From Loktanella sp. 5RATIMAR09 (GTDB lineage Bacteria > Pseudomonadota > Alphaproteobacteria > Rhodobacterales > Rhodobacteraceae), in contig NZ_LJAL01000008.1 of the NCBI RefSeq assembly GCF_001419985.1, forward strand, positions 115,171-179,170: a stretch of DNA of 64,000 nucleotides. Direction: 5' to 3'. Shown here piece after piece: positions 63,538 through 64,000 of the stretch; position 1 is the stretch's first letter, and every line of letters starts with the position of its first letter. Position numbers and translations under genes: made by a program. The notes beneath the pieces were generated by a model, which was not told the origin of the DNA, ran no database searches, and saw only the letters and a list, made by a program, of their open reading frames with translations.

Positions 63538-64000
63538 TGGGCGCTCCTGTGATTGCTTATTTATTATAACGACTCACGGTTGTTATTCACCAAGAAATTC
63601 ATTCGCTATGCTAAGCGGACGTTCGCCCAGTTGTTATGAATTCACGGTGCTTCCTGTATTGCCGCCATCGGAACCAGCCATATCGAATGTTGGCTTCGTC
63701 CCTGCATCGGCATTGGCTTCTTTACCGGGAGCTAGCTGTATTTCTCTATTCAATTCCAGCTTTGCGCACAGAAAGGCTACTCCTCCGGTCTTCGACACAA
63801 TCAATTTTGCTCTGCCCCCTCCCCCTGCCCGTTCAGAGCGCTGGAATACTTGGCTCGCTTAGATCGCGGCCGCGCTGTACTTACGAGGAGTTTCGCAGAG
63901 CAAGAACAATGCAGAGTGCTTCCACCTCTGCAGCGTCTCGCTGAAGTCCGCCATCGAACTCTATGATTGCTGCCTGTTCCTCGAAGGCATCTTTCTCTTT
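63538..64000. other. 463 bp without an assignable gene
   Basis: AT-rich promoter-like DNA next to 63537 (TTATTTATTATAACGACTCA region). A plus-strand frame that runs on past 63600 to TAG 63860-63862 and a minus-strand frame (about 63645-63863) are both open but neither has a start or a recognisable motif. The window ends inside this region. Confidence 0.4.

Overview
The window looks like chromosome (with accessory blocks) of a marine Rhodobacterales / Roseobacter-group alphaproteobacterium. The evidence is the family content and order: thyX, a small basic gene-murA-DUF2948, hisD-UPF0262-low-Mr phosphatase-infA-maf-RNase E/G-yacG, tRNA-Phe, a compact chemotaxis operon, and the YjbF/YjbH pair. 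No database search was run; names rest on motifs, lengths and gene order.

Layout. 0-0.35 kb: the end of a REP-associated transposase (RAYT) with two inverted pairs of REP palindromes, one lying in frame inside the transposase ORF. 0.35-12.4 kb: housekeeping genes plus tRNA-Thr and tRNA-Phe. 12.6-17.1 kb: a putative redox/sulfur/arsenic block with a shortened Rrf2/NsrR-like protein, a Crp/Fnr regulator, a DUF2892 protein, a SulP transporter and an ACR3 exporter. 17.1-19.7 kb: YjbH and YjbF. 19.9-26.5 kb: a nine-gene chemotaxis operon without a receptor gene, whose CheB has a receiver domain lacking the phospho-acceptor Asp. 26.5-31.4 kb: an NAD-dependent dehydrogenase, an acyl-CoA synthetase, an ABC exporter and tRNA-Gly.

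31.4-40.8 kb is a looser accessory stretch. It holds an LRR pseudogene, a TadG/VWA surface protein, a PhoP/PhoQ-like two-component operon with a PepSY-like protein, and three small secreted Asn/Gly-rich proteins. Three promoters here share one architecture: two half-sites spaced 11 bp, then 11 bp, then a -10-like hexamer. This is how PhoP-type response regulators are known to bind, so these genes may form a local regulon.

40.8-53.4 kb is a GC-rich island of two convergent, tightly packed operons. It encodes three serine beta-lactamase-fold hydrolases, two CPBP membrane proteases, two alpha/beta hydrolases, an amidohydrolase, an M23 peptidase, a zinc-free medium-chain reductase and a DUF6544-like protein. 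I do not recognise this combination as a known system. It is bordered on the right by a parB remnant.

53.4-64 kb is lower in GC and contains relics, dispersed intergenic repeats and a three-gene set: a Cache-HAMP protein without output domain, a BcsA-like glycosyltransferase without a recognisable PilZ domain, and an HlyD-like adaptor. The last two resemble the BgsA/BgsB mixed-linkage beta-glucan synthase of rhizobia. The end holds a TRIC-type channel, a DUF924 gene whose natural start codon appears to be ATA, an HSL-type esterase and a nitronate-monooxygenase-like flavoprotein.
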